From: Tupaia tana
Lineage: Eukaryota > Chordata > Mammalia > Scandentia > Tupaiidae
Length of the DNA stretch: 64,000 nucleotides
Reading direction: 5' to 3'
Assembly (NCBI GenBank): GCA_026018925.1
Contig: JAKSZU010000027.1
Location: forward strand, 310,001-374,000
Position 1 is the stretch's first letter, and every line of letters begins with the position of its first letter. Below the pieces are notes generated by a model. The model was not told the origin of the DNA, did no database searches, and saw nothing but the letters and a program-made list of their open reading frames with translations. Made by a program: the position numbers and the translations under genes. Shown in pieces: positions 24,401 through 35,282 of the stretch.

Positions 24401-26206
24401 TTAGGGCCACTGTTTGTTTTCGGGTAACTGTTATGGTTGGAGTTAGCGTCAGGGCCATTTTAGGGTTGGGGTTGAGCTTAAGGTGTCCGCCAAGAGTTAG
24501 GGTTAGGTCTATGGTTTGAGTTAGGCTTCAGGTTAGGTTAGGTTTGAACTTAGTTTGAGTGAGTAAGTTTAGGGCTACTGTTAGTTTTCGGTTCAGTGTT
24601 ACGGTTGGAGTTAGCGTGAGGGTCAGGTTACGGTTGGGCTTGAGCTTAAGGTGTCCGCCTAGGGTTAGGGTTAGGTGTATGGTTTGATTTAGGCTTCAGG
24701 TTAGGTTAGGTTTGAACTTAGTTTGAGGGAGTAAGTTTAGGGCTACTGTTTTTTTCGAGTAACTGTTACGGTTGGAGTTAGCGTCAGGTCCAGGTTAGGG
24801 TTGGTGTTGAGCTAATGGTGTCCGCCTAGGGTTAGGGTTAGGTGTATGTTTTGATTTAGGCTTCTGGTTAGGTTAGGTTTGAAGTTAGTTTGAGGGAGTA
24901 AGTTTAGGGCTAATGTTAGTTTTCGGTTCAGTGTTACGGTTGGAGATAGCGTCAGGGTCAGGTTAGGGTTGGGCTTTTGAACTTCAGGTGTCCGCCTAGG
25001 GTTAGGGTTAGGTCTTTGGTTTGAGTTAGGCTTCAGGTTAGGTTAGGTTTGAACTTAGTTTGAGGGAGTAAGTTTAGGGCGACTGTTAGTTTTCGGGTAA
25101 TTGTTATGGTTGGAGTTAGCGTCAGGGCCAGGTTAGGGTTGGGGTTGAGCTTAAGGTGTCCGCCTAGGGTTAGGGTTAGGTCTGTGGTTTGAGTTAGGCT
25201 TCAGGTTAGGTTAGGTTTGAACTTATTTTGAGGGAATAAGTTTAGGGCTACTGTTAGTTTTCGGTTCAGTGTTACGATTGGAGATAGCGTCAGGGTCAGG
25301 TTAGGTTGGGGTTGAGCTTAAGGTGTCCGCCTATGGTTAGGGTTAGGTGTATGGTTTGATTTAGGCTTCAGGTTAGGTTAGGTTTGAACTTAGTTTGAGG
25401 GAGTAAGTTTAGGGCTACTGTTTGTTATCGGTTCAGTGTTTCGGTTGCACTTAGATTGAGGGTCATTTTAGGGTTGGGGTTGAGCTTAAGGTGTCCGTCT
25501 AGGGCTAGGGTAAGGTGTATGGTTTGATTTCGGCTTCAGGTTAGGTTAGGTTTGAAGTTAGTTTGAGGGAGTAAGTTTAGGGCTACTGTTATTTTTCGGG
25601 TATCTGTTATGGTTGGAGTTACAGTCAGGGCCATTTTAGGGTTGGAGTTGAGCTTAAGGTGTCCGCCAAGGGTTAGGGTGAGGTCTATGTTTTGAGTTAG
25701 GCTTCAGGTTAGGTTAGGTTTGAACTTAGTTTGAGGGAGTAAGTTTAGGGCTACTGTTAGTTTTCGGTTCAGTGTTATGTTTGGAGATAGCGTCAGGTTC
25801 AGGTTAGGGTTGGGGTTGAGCTTCAGGTGTCCGCCTAGGGTTAGGGTTAGGTCTATGGTTTGAGTTAGGCTTCAGGTTAGGTTAGGTTTGAACTTAGTTT
25901 GAGGGAGTAAGTTTAGGGCGACTGTTAGTTTTCGGGTAATTGTTATGGTTGGAGTTAGCGTCAGGGCCAGGTTAGGGTTGGGGTTGAGCTTAAGGTGTCC
26001 GCCTAGGGATAGGGTTAGGTCTGTGGTTTGAGTTAGGCTTCAGGTTAGGTTAGGTTTGAACTTAGTTTTAGGGAGTAAGTTTAGGGCTCTTGTTAGTTTT
26101 CGGTTCAGTGATACGGTTGGAGATAGCGTGAGGGTCAGGTTAGGGTTGGGGTTGAGCTTCAGGTGTCCGCCTAGGGTTAGGGTTAGGTCTATGGTTTTAG
26201 TTAGGC

Positions 26207-28425
26207 TTCAGGTTAGGTTAGCTTTGAACTTAGTTTGAGGGAGTCAGTTTAGGGCTACTGTTTGTTTTCGGTTAACTGTTACGGTTGGAGTAAGCGTCAG
26301 GTTCAGGTTAGGTTTGGGGTTGAGCTTAAGGTGTCCGCTTAGGGTTACGGTTAGGTGTATGGTTTGATTTAGACTTCAGGTTAGGTTAGCATTGAACTTA
26401 GTTTGAGGGAGTAAGTTTAGGGCTACTGTTAGTTTTCGGTTCAGTGTTACGGTTGGATTTAGCCTCAGGGTCAGGTTAGGGTTGGGGTTAAGCTTAAGGT
26501 GTCCGCCTAGGGTTAGGGTTAGGTCTATTGTTTGAGTTAGGCTTCAGGTTAGGTTAGGTTTGAACTGAGTTTGAGGGAGTAAGTTTAGGGCTACTGTTAG
26601 TTTTCGGTTCAGTGTTACGGTTGGAGTTAGCGTGAGGGTCAGGTTAGGGTTGGGGTTGGGCTTAAGGTGTCCGCCTAGGGTTAGGGTTAGGTGTATGGTT
26701 TGATTTAGGCTTCAGGTTAGGTTAGGTATGAACTTAGTTTGAGGGAGTAAGTTTAGGGCGACTGTTAGTTTTCGGGTAATTGTTATGGTTGGAGTTAGCG
26801 TCAGGGCCAGGTTAGGGTTGGGGTTGAGCTTAAGGTGTCCGCCTAGGGTTAGGGTTAGGTCTATGGTTTTAGTTAGGCTTCAGGTTAGGTTAGGTTTGAA
26901 CTTAGTTTGAGGGAGTAAGTTTTGGGCTACTGTTAGTTTTCGGTTCAGTGTTACGGTTGGAGATAGCGTCAGGGTCAGGTTAGGGTTGGGGTTGAGCTTC
27001 AGGTGTCCGCCTAGGTTTAGGGTTAGGTCTATGGTTTGAGTTATGCTTCAGGTTAGGATAGCTTTGAACTTAGTTTGAGGGAGTCAGTTTAGGGCTACTG
27101 TTAGTTTTCGGTTAACTGTTACGGTTGGAGTAAGCGTCACGGTCAGGTTAGGTTTGGGGTTGAGCTTAAGGTGTCCGCCTATGGTTAGGGTTAGGTGTAT
27201 GGTTTGATTTAGGCTTCAGGTTAGGTTAGGTTTGAACTTAGTTTGAGGGAGTAAGTTTAGGGCTACTGTTTGTTTTCGGTTCAGTGTTTCGGTTGCACTT
27301 AGCGTGAGGGTCATTTTAGGGTTGTGGTTGAGCTTAAGGTGTCCGTCTAGGGTTAGGGTAAGGTGTATGGTTTGATTTCGGCTTCAGGTTAGGTTAGGTT
27401 TGAAGTTAGTTTGAGGGAGTAAGTTTAGGGCTACTGTTATTTTTCGGGTATCTGTTATGGTTGGAGTTACAGTCAGGGCCATTTTAGGGTTGGGGTTGAG
27501 CTTAAGGTGTCCGCCAAGGGTTAGGGTGAGGTCTATGGTTTGAGTTAGGCTTCAGGTTAGGTTAGGTTTGAACTTAGTTTGAGGGAGTAAGTTTAGGGCT
27601 ACTGTTAGTTTTCGGTTCAGTGTTATGTTTGGAGATAGCGTCAGGTTCAGGATAGGGTTGGGATTGAGCTTCAGGTGTCCGCCTAGGGTTAGGGTTAGGT
27701 GTATGGTTTGAGTTAGGCTTCAGGTTAGGTTAGGTTTGAACTTAGTTTGAGGGAGTAAGTTTAGGGCTAATGTCAGTTTTCGGTTCACTGTTACGGTTGG
27801 AGTTAGCGTGAGGGTCAGGTTAGGATTGGGGTTGAGCTTAAGGTGTGCGCCTAGGGTTAGGGTTAGGTGTATGGTTTTATTTAGGCTTCAGGTTAGGTTA
27901 GGTTTGAACTTAGTTTGAGGGAGTAAGTTTAGGGCGACTGTTAGTTTTCGGGTAATTGTTATGGTTGGAGTTAGCGTCAGGGCCAGGTTAGGGTTGGGGT
28001 TGAGCTTAAGGTGTCCGCCTAGGGTTAGGGTTAGGTCTATGGTTTGAGTTAGGCTTCAGGTTATGTTAGGTTTGAACTTATTTTGAGGGAGTAAGTTTAG
28101 GGCTACTGTTAGTTTTCGGTTCAGTGTTACGGTTGGAGATAGCGTCAGGGTCAGGTTAGGTTGGGGTTGAGCTTCAGGTGTCCGCCTAGGGTTAGGTTTA
28201 GGTCTATGGTTTGAGTTAGGCTTCAGGTTAGGTTGGTTTGAACTTAGTTTGAGGGAGTAAGTATAGGGCTACTGTTAGTTTTCGATTCAGTGTTTCTTTT
28301 GGATTTAGCGTGAGGGTCAGGTTAGGGTTAGGGTTGAGCTTTAGGTTTCCGCCTAGGGTTAGGGTTAGGTGTATGGTTTCATTTAGGCTTCAGGTTAGGT
28401 TAGGTTTGAACTTAGTTTGAGTGAG
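26207..28425 (+). repeat. Segment duplicated 9.1 kb downstream, left copy
   Basis: About 13 monomers here recur at 35,283-37,500. Offsets are 9,076 at GCTTTGAAC (26,221 and 35,297), then 9,075 at GTGAGG (27,526 and 36,601) and at GGTTGGTTTG (28,231 and 37,306), close to 54 x 168 = 9,072. The match is dense, including GTTTTGGGCTACTG and TTAGGTATGAAC variants. Few differences are visible, so this is among the younger long-range copies. Confidence 0.87.
27215..27550 (+). repeat. F-E monomer pair (example)
   Basis: Class F (27,215-27,382) has CTGTTTGTTTTCGG, GTGTTTCGG, GCGTGAGGGTCATTTTAGGG and GTCCGTCTAGGG. Class E (27,383-27,550) has GTTATTTTTCGGGTATCTG, an ACAGTCAGGG or AGAGTCAGGG core, GGGCCATTTTAGG and GTCCGCCAAGG, which destroys the CCTAGG palindrome. 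F is usually followed directly by E, for example near 3,694, 4,534, 7,570, 9,405, 13,604, 20,170, 22,190, 25,380, 33,270 and 36,300. The pair behaves as a stable dimer. The copies near 7,630, 25,450, 27,290 and 36,370 share a GGTTGCACTTAG variant. Confidence 0.8.
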
Positions 28426-28429
28426 TAAG

Positions 28430-31400
28430 TTTAGGGCTAATGTTAGTTTTCGGTTCACTGTTATGTTTGGAGTTAGCGTGAGGGTCAGGTTAGGGTTGGG
28501 GTTGAGCTTAAGGTGTCCGCCTAGGGTTAGGGTTAGGTGTATGGTTTGATTTAGGCTTCAGGTTAGGTTAGGTTTGAACTTAGTTTGAGGGAGTAAGTTT
28601 AGGGCAACTCTTAGTTTTCGGGTAACTGTTATGGTTGGAGTTAGCGTCAGGGTCAGGTAAGGGTTGGGCTTGAACTTCAGGTGTCCGCCTAGGGTTAGGC
28701 TTAGGTCTATGGTTTGAGTTAGGCTTCAGGTTAGGTTAGGTTTGAAATTAGTTTGAGGCAGTAAGTTTAGGGCTAATGTTAGTTTTCTGTTCAGTGTTAC
28801 GGTTGGAGTTAGCGTCAGGGTCAGGTTAGGGTTGGGGTTGAGCTAAAGGTGTCCGCCTAGGGTTAGGGCTAGGTGTATGGTTTGATTTAGGCTTCAGGTT
28901 ACGTTAGGTTTGAACTTAGTTTGAGGGAGTAAGTTTAGGGCTACTGTTAGTTTTCTTTTAACTGTTACGGTTGGAGTAAGCGTCAGGGTCAGGTTAGGGT
29001 GGCGGTTAAGCACAAGGTGTCCGCCTAGGGTTATGGTTAGGTCTATGGTTTCATTTAGGCTTCACGTTAGGTTAGGATTGAACTTAGTTTAAGGGAGTAA
29101 GTTTAGGGCTACTGTTAGTTTTCGGTTCAGTGTTACGGTTCGATTTAGCCTCAGGGTCATTTTAGGGTTGGGGTTAAGCTTAAGGTGTCCGCCTAGGGTT
29201 AGGGTTAGGTCTATTGTTTGAGTTAGGCTTCAGGTTAGGTTAGGTTTGAACTTAGTTTGAGGGAGTAAGTTTAGGGCTACTGTTAGTTTTCGGTTCAGTG
29301 TTACGGTTGGAGATAGCGTCAGGGTCAGGTTAGGGTTGGGGTTGAGCTTCAGGTGTCCGCCTCGGGTTAGGGTTAGGTCTATGGTTTGAGTTAGGCTTCA
29401 GGTTAGGTTTGGTTTGAACTTAGTTTGAGGGAGTCAGTTTAGGGCTACTGTTAGTTTTCGGTTAACTGTTACGGTTGGAGTAAGCGTCAGGATCAGGTTA
29501 GGTTTGGGGTTGAGCTTAAGGTGTCCGCCTAGGGTTAGGGTTAGGTCTATCGTTTGATTTAGGCTTCAGGTGAGGTTAGGTTTGAACTTAGTTTGAGGGA
29601 GTAAGTTTAGGGCTACTGTTAGTTTTCGTTTAACTGTTACGGTTGGAGTAAGCGTCAGGGTCAGGTTAGGGTGGGGGTTAAGCATAAGGTGTCCGCCTAG
29701 GGTTAGGGTTAGGTCTATGGTTTCATTTAGGCTTCAGGTTAGGTTAGGATTGAACTTAGTTTGAGGGAGTAAGTTTAGGGCTACTGTTAGTTTTCGGTTC
29801 AGTGTTACGGTTGGATTTAGCCTCAGGGTCAGGTTAGGGTTGGGGTTAAGCTTAAGGTGTCCACCTAGGGTTAGGGTTAGGTCTATTGTTTGAGTTAGGC
29901 TTCAGGTTAGGTTAGGTTTGAAATTAGTTTGAGGGAGTAAGTTTAGGGCTAATGTTAGTTTTCAGTTCAGTGTTATGGTTGGAGTTAGGGTGAGGGTCAG
30001 GTTAGGGTTGGGGTTGAGCTTAAGGTGTCCGCCTAGGGTTAGGGTTAGGTGTATGGTTTGATTTAGGCTTCAGGGTAGGTTAGGTTTGAACTTAGTTTGA
30101 GGGAGTAAATTTAGGGCGACTGTTAGTTTTCTGACAACTGTTATGGTTGGAGTTAGCGTCAGGGCCAGGTTACGGTTGGGGTTGAGCTTAAGGTGTCCGC
30201 CTAGGGTTAGGGTTAGGTCTATGGTTTGAGTTAGGCTTCAGGTTAGGTTAGGTTTGAAATTAGTTTGAGGGAGTAAGTTTAGGGCTACTGTTAGTTTTCG
30301 GTTCAGTGTTACGGTTGGAGATAGCGTCAGGGTCAGGTTAGGGTTGGGATTGTGCTTCAGGTGTCCGCCTAGGGTTAGGGTTAGGTCTTTGGATTGAGTT
30401 AGGCTTCAGGTTAGGTTACGCTTGAAATTAGTTTGAGGGAGTAAGTTTAGGGCTAATGTTAGTTTTCGGTTCACTGTTACGGTGGGAGTTAGCGTCAGGG
30501 TCAGGTTAGGGTTGGGGTTGAGCTTAAGGTGTCCGCCTAGGGTTACAGTTAGGTGTATGGTTTGATTTACGCTTCAGGTTAGGTTAGGTTTGAACTTAGT
30601 TTGGGGGAGTAAGTTTAGGGCGACTGTTAGTTTTCGGGTAATTGTTATGGTTGGAGTTAGCGTCACGGCCAGGTTAGGGTTGGGGTTGAGCTTAAGGTGT
30701 CCGCCTAGGGTTAGGGTTACGTGTATGGTTTGATTTAGGCTTCAGGTTAGGTTAGGTTTGAACTTAGTTTAAGGGAGTAAGTTTAGGGCGACTGTTAGTT
30801 TTCGGGTAACTGTTATGGTTGGAGTTAGTGTCAGGGCCAGGTTAGAGTTGGGGTTGAGCTTAAGGTGTCCGCCTAGGGTTAGGGTTAGGTCTATGGTTTG
30901 AGTTAGGCTTCAGGTTAGTTTAGGTTTGAACTTAGTTTCAGGGAGTAAGTTTAGGGCTACTGTTAGTTTTCGGTTCAGTGTTACGGTTGGAGAGAGTGTC
31001 AGTGTCAGGTTAGGGTTGGGGTTGAGCTTCAGTTGTCCGCCTAGGGTTAGGGTTAGGTCTATGGTTTTAGTTAGGCTTCAGGTTAGGTTAGGTTTGAACT
31101 TAGTTTGAGGGAGTCAGTTTAGGGCTACTGTTAGTTTTCGGTTAACTGTTACGGTTTGAGTAAGCGTAAGGGTCAGGTTAGGTTTGGGGTTGAGCTTAAC
31201 GTGTACGCCTAGGGTTAGGGTTAGGTGTATGGTTTGATTTAGGCTTCAGGTTAGGTTAGGTTTGAACTTAGTTTGAGGGAGTAAGTTTAGGGCTACTGTT
31301 AGTTTTCGTTTAACTGTTACGGTTGGAGTAAGCTTCAGGGTCAGGTTAGGGTGGGGGGTTAAGCATAAGGTGTCCGGCTAGGGTTAGGGTTAGGTCTATG

Positions 31401-33730
31401 GTTTCATTTAGGCTTCAGGTTAGGTTAGGATTGAACTTAGTTTGAGGGAGTAAGTTTAGGGCTACTGTTAAGTTTCGGTTCAGTGTTACGGTTGGATTTA
31501 GCCTCAGGGTCAGGTTAGGGTTGGGGTTAAGCTTAAGGTGTCCACCTAGGGTTAGGTTTAGGTCTATTGTTTGAGGTAGGCTTCAGGTTAGGTTAGGTTT
31601 GAACTTAGTTTGAGGGAGTAAGTTTAGGGCTACTGTTAGTTTTCGATTCAGTGTTACAGTTGGAGATAGCGTCAGGGTCAGGTTAGGGTTGGGGTTGAGC
31701 TTCAGGTGTCCGCCTAGGGTTAGGGTTAGGTCTATGGTTTGAGTTAGGCTTCAGGTTAGGTTAGGTTTGAACTTAGTTTGAGGGAGTAAGTTTAGGGCTA
31801 ATGTTAGTTTTCGGTTCAGTGTTATGGTTGGAGTTAGCGTGAGGGTCAGGTTAGGGTTGGGGTTGAGCTTAAGGTATCCACCTAGGGTTACCGTTAGGTG
31901 TATGGTTTGATTTAGGTTTCAGGTTAGGTTAGGTTTGAACTTAGTTTGAGGGAGTAAGTTTAGGGCGACTGTTAGTTTTCGGGTAATTGTTATGGTTGGA
32001 GTTAGCGTCACGGCCAGGTTAGGGTTGGGGTTGAGCTTAAGGTGTCCGCCTAGGGTTAGGGTTAGGTGTATGGTTTGATTTAGGCTTCAGGTTAGGTTAG
32101 GTTTGAACTTAGATTTAGGGAGTAAGTTTAGGGCGACTGTTAGTTTTCGGGTAACTGTTATGGTTGGAGTTAGTGTCAGGGCCAGGTTAGGGTTGGGGTT
32201 GAGCTTAAGGTGTCCGCCTAGGGTTAGGGTTAGGTCTATGGTTTGAGTTAGGCTTCAGGTTAGTTTAGGTTTGAACTTAGTTTGAGGGAGTAAGTTTAGG
32301 GCTACTGTTAGTTTTCGGTTCAGTGTTACGGTTGGAGATAGTGTCAGTGTCAGGTTAGGGTTGGGGTTGAGCTTCAGGTGTCCGCCTAGGGTTAGGGTTA
32401 GGTCTATGGTTTGAGTTAGGCTTCAGGTTAGTTTAGGTTTGAACTTAGTTTGAGGGAGTAAGTTTAGGGCTACTGTTAATTTTCGATTCAGTGTTACGGT
32501 TGGGGATAGCGTCAGGGTCAGGTTAGGGTTGGGGTTGAGCTTCAGGTGTCCGCCTAGGGTTAGGGTTAGGGTTAGGTCTATGGTTTGAGTTAGGCTTCAG
32601 GTTAGGTTAGGTTTGAACTTACTTTGAGGGAGTAAGTTTAGGGCTAATGTTAGTTTTCGGTTCAGTGTTTCTTTTGGAGTTAGCGTGAGGGTCAAGTTAG
32701 GGTAGGGGTTGAGCTTAAGTTGTGCACCTAGGGTTAGGGTTAGGTGTATGGTTTGATTTAGGCTTCAGGTTAGGTTAGGTTTGAACTTAGTTTGAGGGAG
32801 TAAGTTTAGGGCTACTGTTCGTTTTCGGTTCAGTGTTACGGTTGGAGATAGCGTCAGGGTCAGGTTCAGGTTGGGCTTGAACTTCTGGTGTCCGCCTAGG
32901 GTTAGGGATAGGTCTATGGTTTGAGTTAGGCTTCAGGTTAGGTTAGGTTTCAAATTAGTATGAGGGTGTAAGTTTAGGGCTACTGTTAGTTTTCGGTTCA
33001 GTGTTACGGTTGGATTTAGCGTGAGGGTAAGGTTAGGGTTGGGGTTGAGCTTAAGGTGTCCGTCTAGGTTTAGGGTTAGGTGTATGGTTTGATTTAGGCT
33101 TCAGGTTAGGTTAGGTTTGAACTTAGTATGAGGGAGTAAGTTTAGGGCTACTGTTAGTTTTCGGGTATCTCTTATGGTTGGAGTTAGCGTCAGGGCCATT
33201 TTAGGGTTGTGGTTGAGCTTCAGGTGTCCGCCTAGGGTTAGGGTTAGGTCTATGGTTTGAGATAGGCTTCAGGTTAGGTTAGGTTTGAACTTAGTTTGAG
33301 GGAGTAAGTTTAGGGCTACTGTTTATTTTCGGTTCAGTGTTTCGGTTGGAGTTAGCGTGAGGGTCATTTTAGGGTTGGGGTTGAGCTTAAGGTGTCCGTC
33401 AAGGGTTAGGGTTAGGTGTATGGTTTGATTTAGGCTTCAGGTTAGGTTAGGTTTGAACTTAGTTTGAGGGAGTAAGTTTAGAGCTACTGTTATTTTTCGG
33501 GTATCTGTTATGGTTGGAGTTAGAGTCAGGGCCATTTTAGGTTTGGGGTTGAGCTTAAGGTGTCCGCCAAAGGTTAGGGTTAGGTCTATGGTTTGAGTTA
33601 GGCTTCAGGTTAGGTTAGGTTTGAACTTAGTTTGAGGGAGTAAGTTTAGGGCTACTGTTAGTTTTCGGTTCAGTGTTACGTTTGGAGATAGCGTCAGGGT
33701 CAGGTTAGGGTTGGGGTTGAGCTTAAGGTG
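28430..33730 (+). repeat. Large duplicated block, shortened copy
   Basis: Counterpart of 14,320-22,640. Relative to that copy it lacks 1 monomer near 28,640, 1 near 31,865, 3 near 32,440, 10 near 32,650, 2 near 32,750 and 1 near 33,215. It carries a private extra G near 31,353, in a run of six G. The left junction lies inside one monomer near 28,425-28,435: the GAGTGAG side matches 24,390 and 37,490, and the GGCTAATG side matches 14,320. That single monomer is a recombination chimera. Confidence 0.85.
32555..32576 (+). repeat. Six-base gain, duplicated copy
   Basis: Same extra TTAGGG hexamer as at 19,281-19,302. The two monomers also share GTTAATTTTCGATTCAG and GGTTGGGGATAGCG, which confirms common descent. 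Confidence 0.9.
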
Positions 33731-34778
33731 TCCGCCTAGGGTTACGGTTAGGTCTATGGTTTGAGTTAGGCTTCAGGATAGGTTAGGTTTGAACTTAGTT
33801 TGAGGGAGTAAGTTTAGGGCTACTGTTTTTTTCGGTTCAGTGTTTCGGTTGGAGTTAGCGTGAGGGCCATTTTAGGGTTGGGGTTGAGCTTAAGGTGTCC
33901 GTCTAGGGTTAGGGTTAGGTGTATGGTTTGATTTAGGCTTCAGGTTAGGTTAGGTTTGAACTTAGTTTGAGGAAGTAAGTTTAGGACTACTGTTAGTTTT
34001 CGGTTCAGTGTTACGGTTGGAGATAGCGTCAGGGTTAGGTTAGGGTTGGGCTTGAACTTCAGGTGTCCGCCTAGGGTTAGGGTTAGGTCTATGGTTTGAG
34101 TTAGGCTTCAGGTTAGGTTAGGTTTGAACTTAGTTTGAGGGAGTAAGTTTAGAGCTACTGTTATTTTTCGGGTATCTGTTATGGTTGGAGTTAGAGTCAG
34201 GGCCATTTTAGGTTTGGGGTTGAGCTTAAGGTGTCCGCCAAAGGTTAGGGTTAGGTCTATGGTTTGAGTTAGGCTTCAGGTTAGGTTAGGTTTGAACTTA
34301 GTTTGAGGGAGTAAGTTTAGGGCTACTGTTAGTTTTCGGTTCAGTGTTACGTTTGGAGATAGCGTCAGGGTCAGGTTAGGGTTGGGGTTGAGCTTAAGGT
34401 GTCCGCCTAGGGTTACGGTTAGGTCTATGGTTTGAGTTAGGCTTCAGGATAGGTTAGGTTTGAACTTAGTTTGAGGGAGTAAGTTTAGGGCTACTGTTTG
34501 TTTTCGGTTCAGTGTTTCGGTTGGAGTTAGCGTGAGGGCCATTTTAGGGTTGGGGTTGAGCTTAAGGTGTCCGTCTAGGGTTAGGGTTAGGTGTATGGTT
34601 TGATTTAGGCTTCAGGTTAGGTTAGGTTTGAACTTAGTTTGAGGAAGTAAGTTTAGGACTACTGTTAGTTTTCGGTTCAGTGTTACGGTTGGAGATAGCG
34701 TCAGGGTTAGGTTAGGGTTGGGCTTGAACTTCAGGTGTCCGCCTAGGGTTAGGGTTAGGTCTATGGTTTGAGTTAGGC
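33436..34778 (+). repeat. Four-monomer tandem duplication, nearly identical
   Basis: Copy 1 is 33,436-34,106 (671 bp) and copy 2 is 34,107-34,778 (672 bp). Shared rarities: TTTAGAGCTACTG, CGCCAAAGG, GGGTTACGGTTAGG, CTTCAGGATAGG, GTGAGGGCCATTTT, and GAGGAAGTAAG at 33,971 and 34,643. The main difference I saw is the block after CTACTG, seven T in copy 1 against TTTGTTTT in copy 2, which accounts for the 1-bp length difference. It looks like the most recent amplification in the window. Confidence 0.93.
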
Positions 34779-35282
34779 TTCAGGTTAGGTTAGGTTTGAA
34801 CTTAGTTTGAGGGAGTAAGTTTAGGGCTAATGTTAGTTTTCTGTTCAGTGTTACGGTTGGAGTTAGCGTCAGGGCCAGGTTAGGGTTGGGGTTGAGCTTA
34901 AGGTGTCCGCCTAGGGTTAGAGTTAGGTGTATGGTTTGATTTAGGCTTCAGGTTAGGTTAGGTTTGAACTTAGTTTGAGGGAGTATGTTTAGGGCGACTC
35001 TTAGTTTTCGGGTAATTGTTATGGTTGGAGTTAGCGTCAGGGCCAGGTTAGGGTTGGGGTTGAGCTTAAGGTGTCCGCCTAGTGTTAGGGTTAGGTCTAT
35101 GGTTTGAGTTAGGCTTCAGGTTAGGTTAGGTTTGAACTTAGTTTGAGGGAGTAAGTTTAGGGCTACTGTTATTTTTCGGTTCAGTGTTACGGTTGGATTT
35201 AGCGTGAGGGTCAGGTTAGGGTAGGGGTTCAGGATAAGGTGTCCGCCTAGGGTTAGGGTTAGGTGTATGGTTTGATTTAGGC

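Noticed and set aside
26056-26238. 60-codon + strand frame
   Set aside because: Same mechanism: the TGA at offset 30 became TTA and the one at 159 became TTA. It is the same frame of the same satellite and not a gene.
30926-31108. 60-codon + strand frame nearly identical to the one at 16,981
   Set aside because: It is similar because the underlying DNA is a 13,945-bp spaced duplicate. Conservation here is at DNA level and says nothing about protein function.
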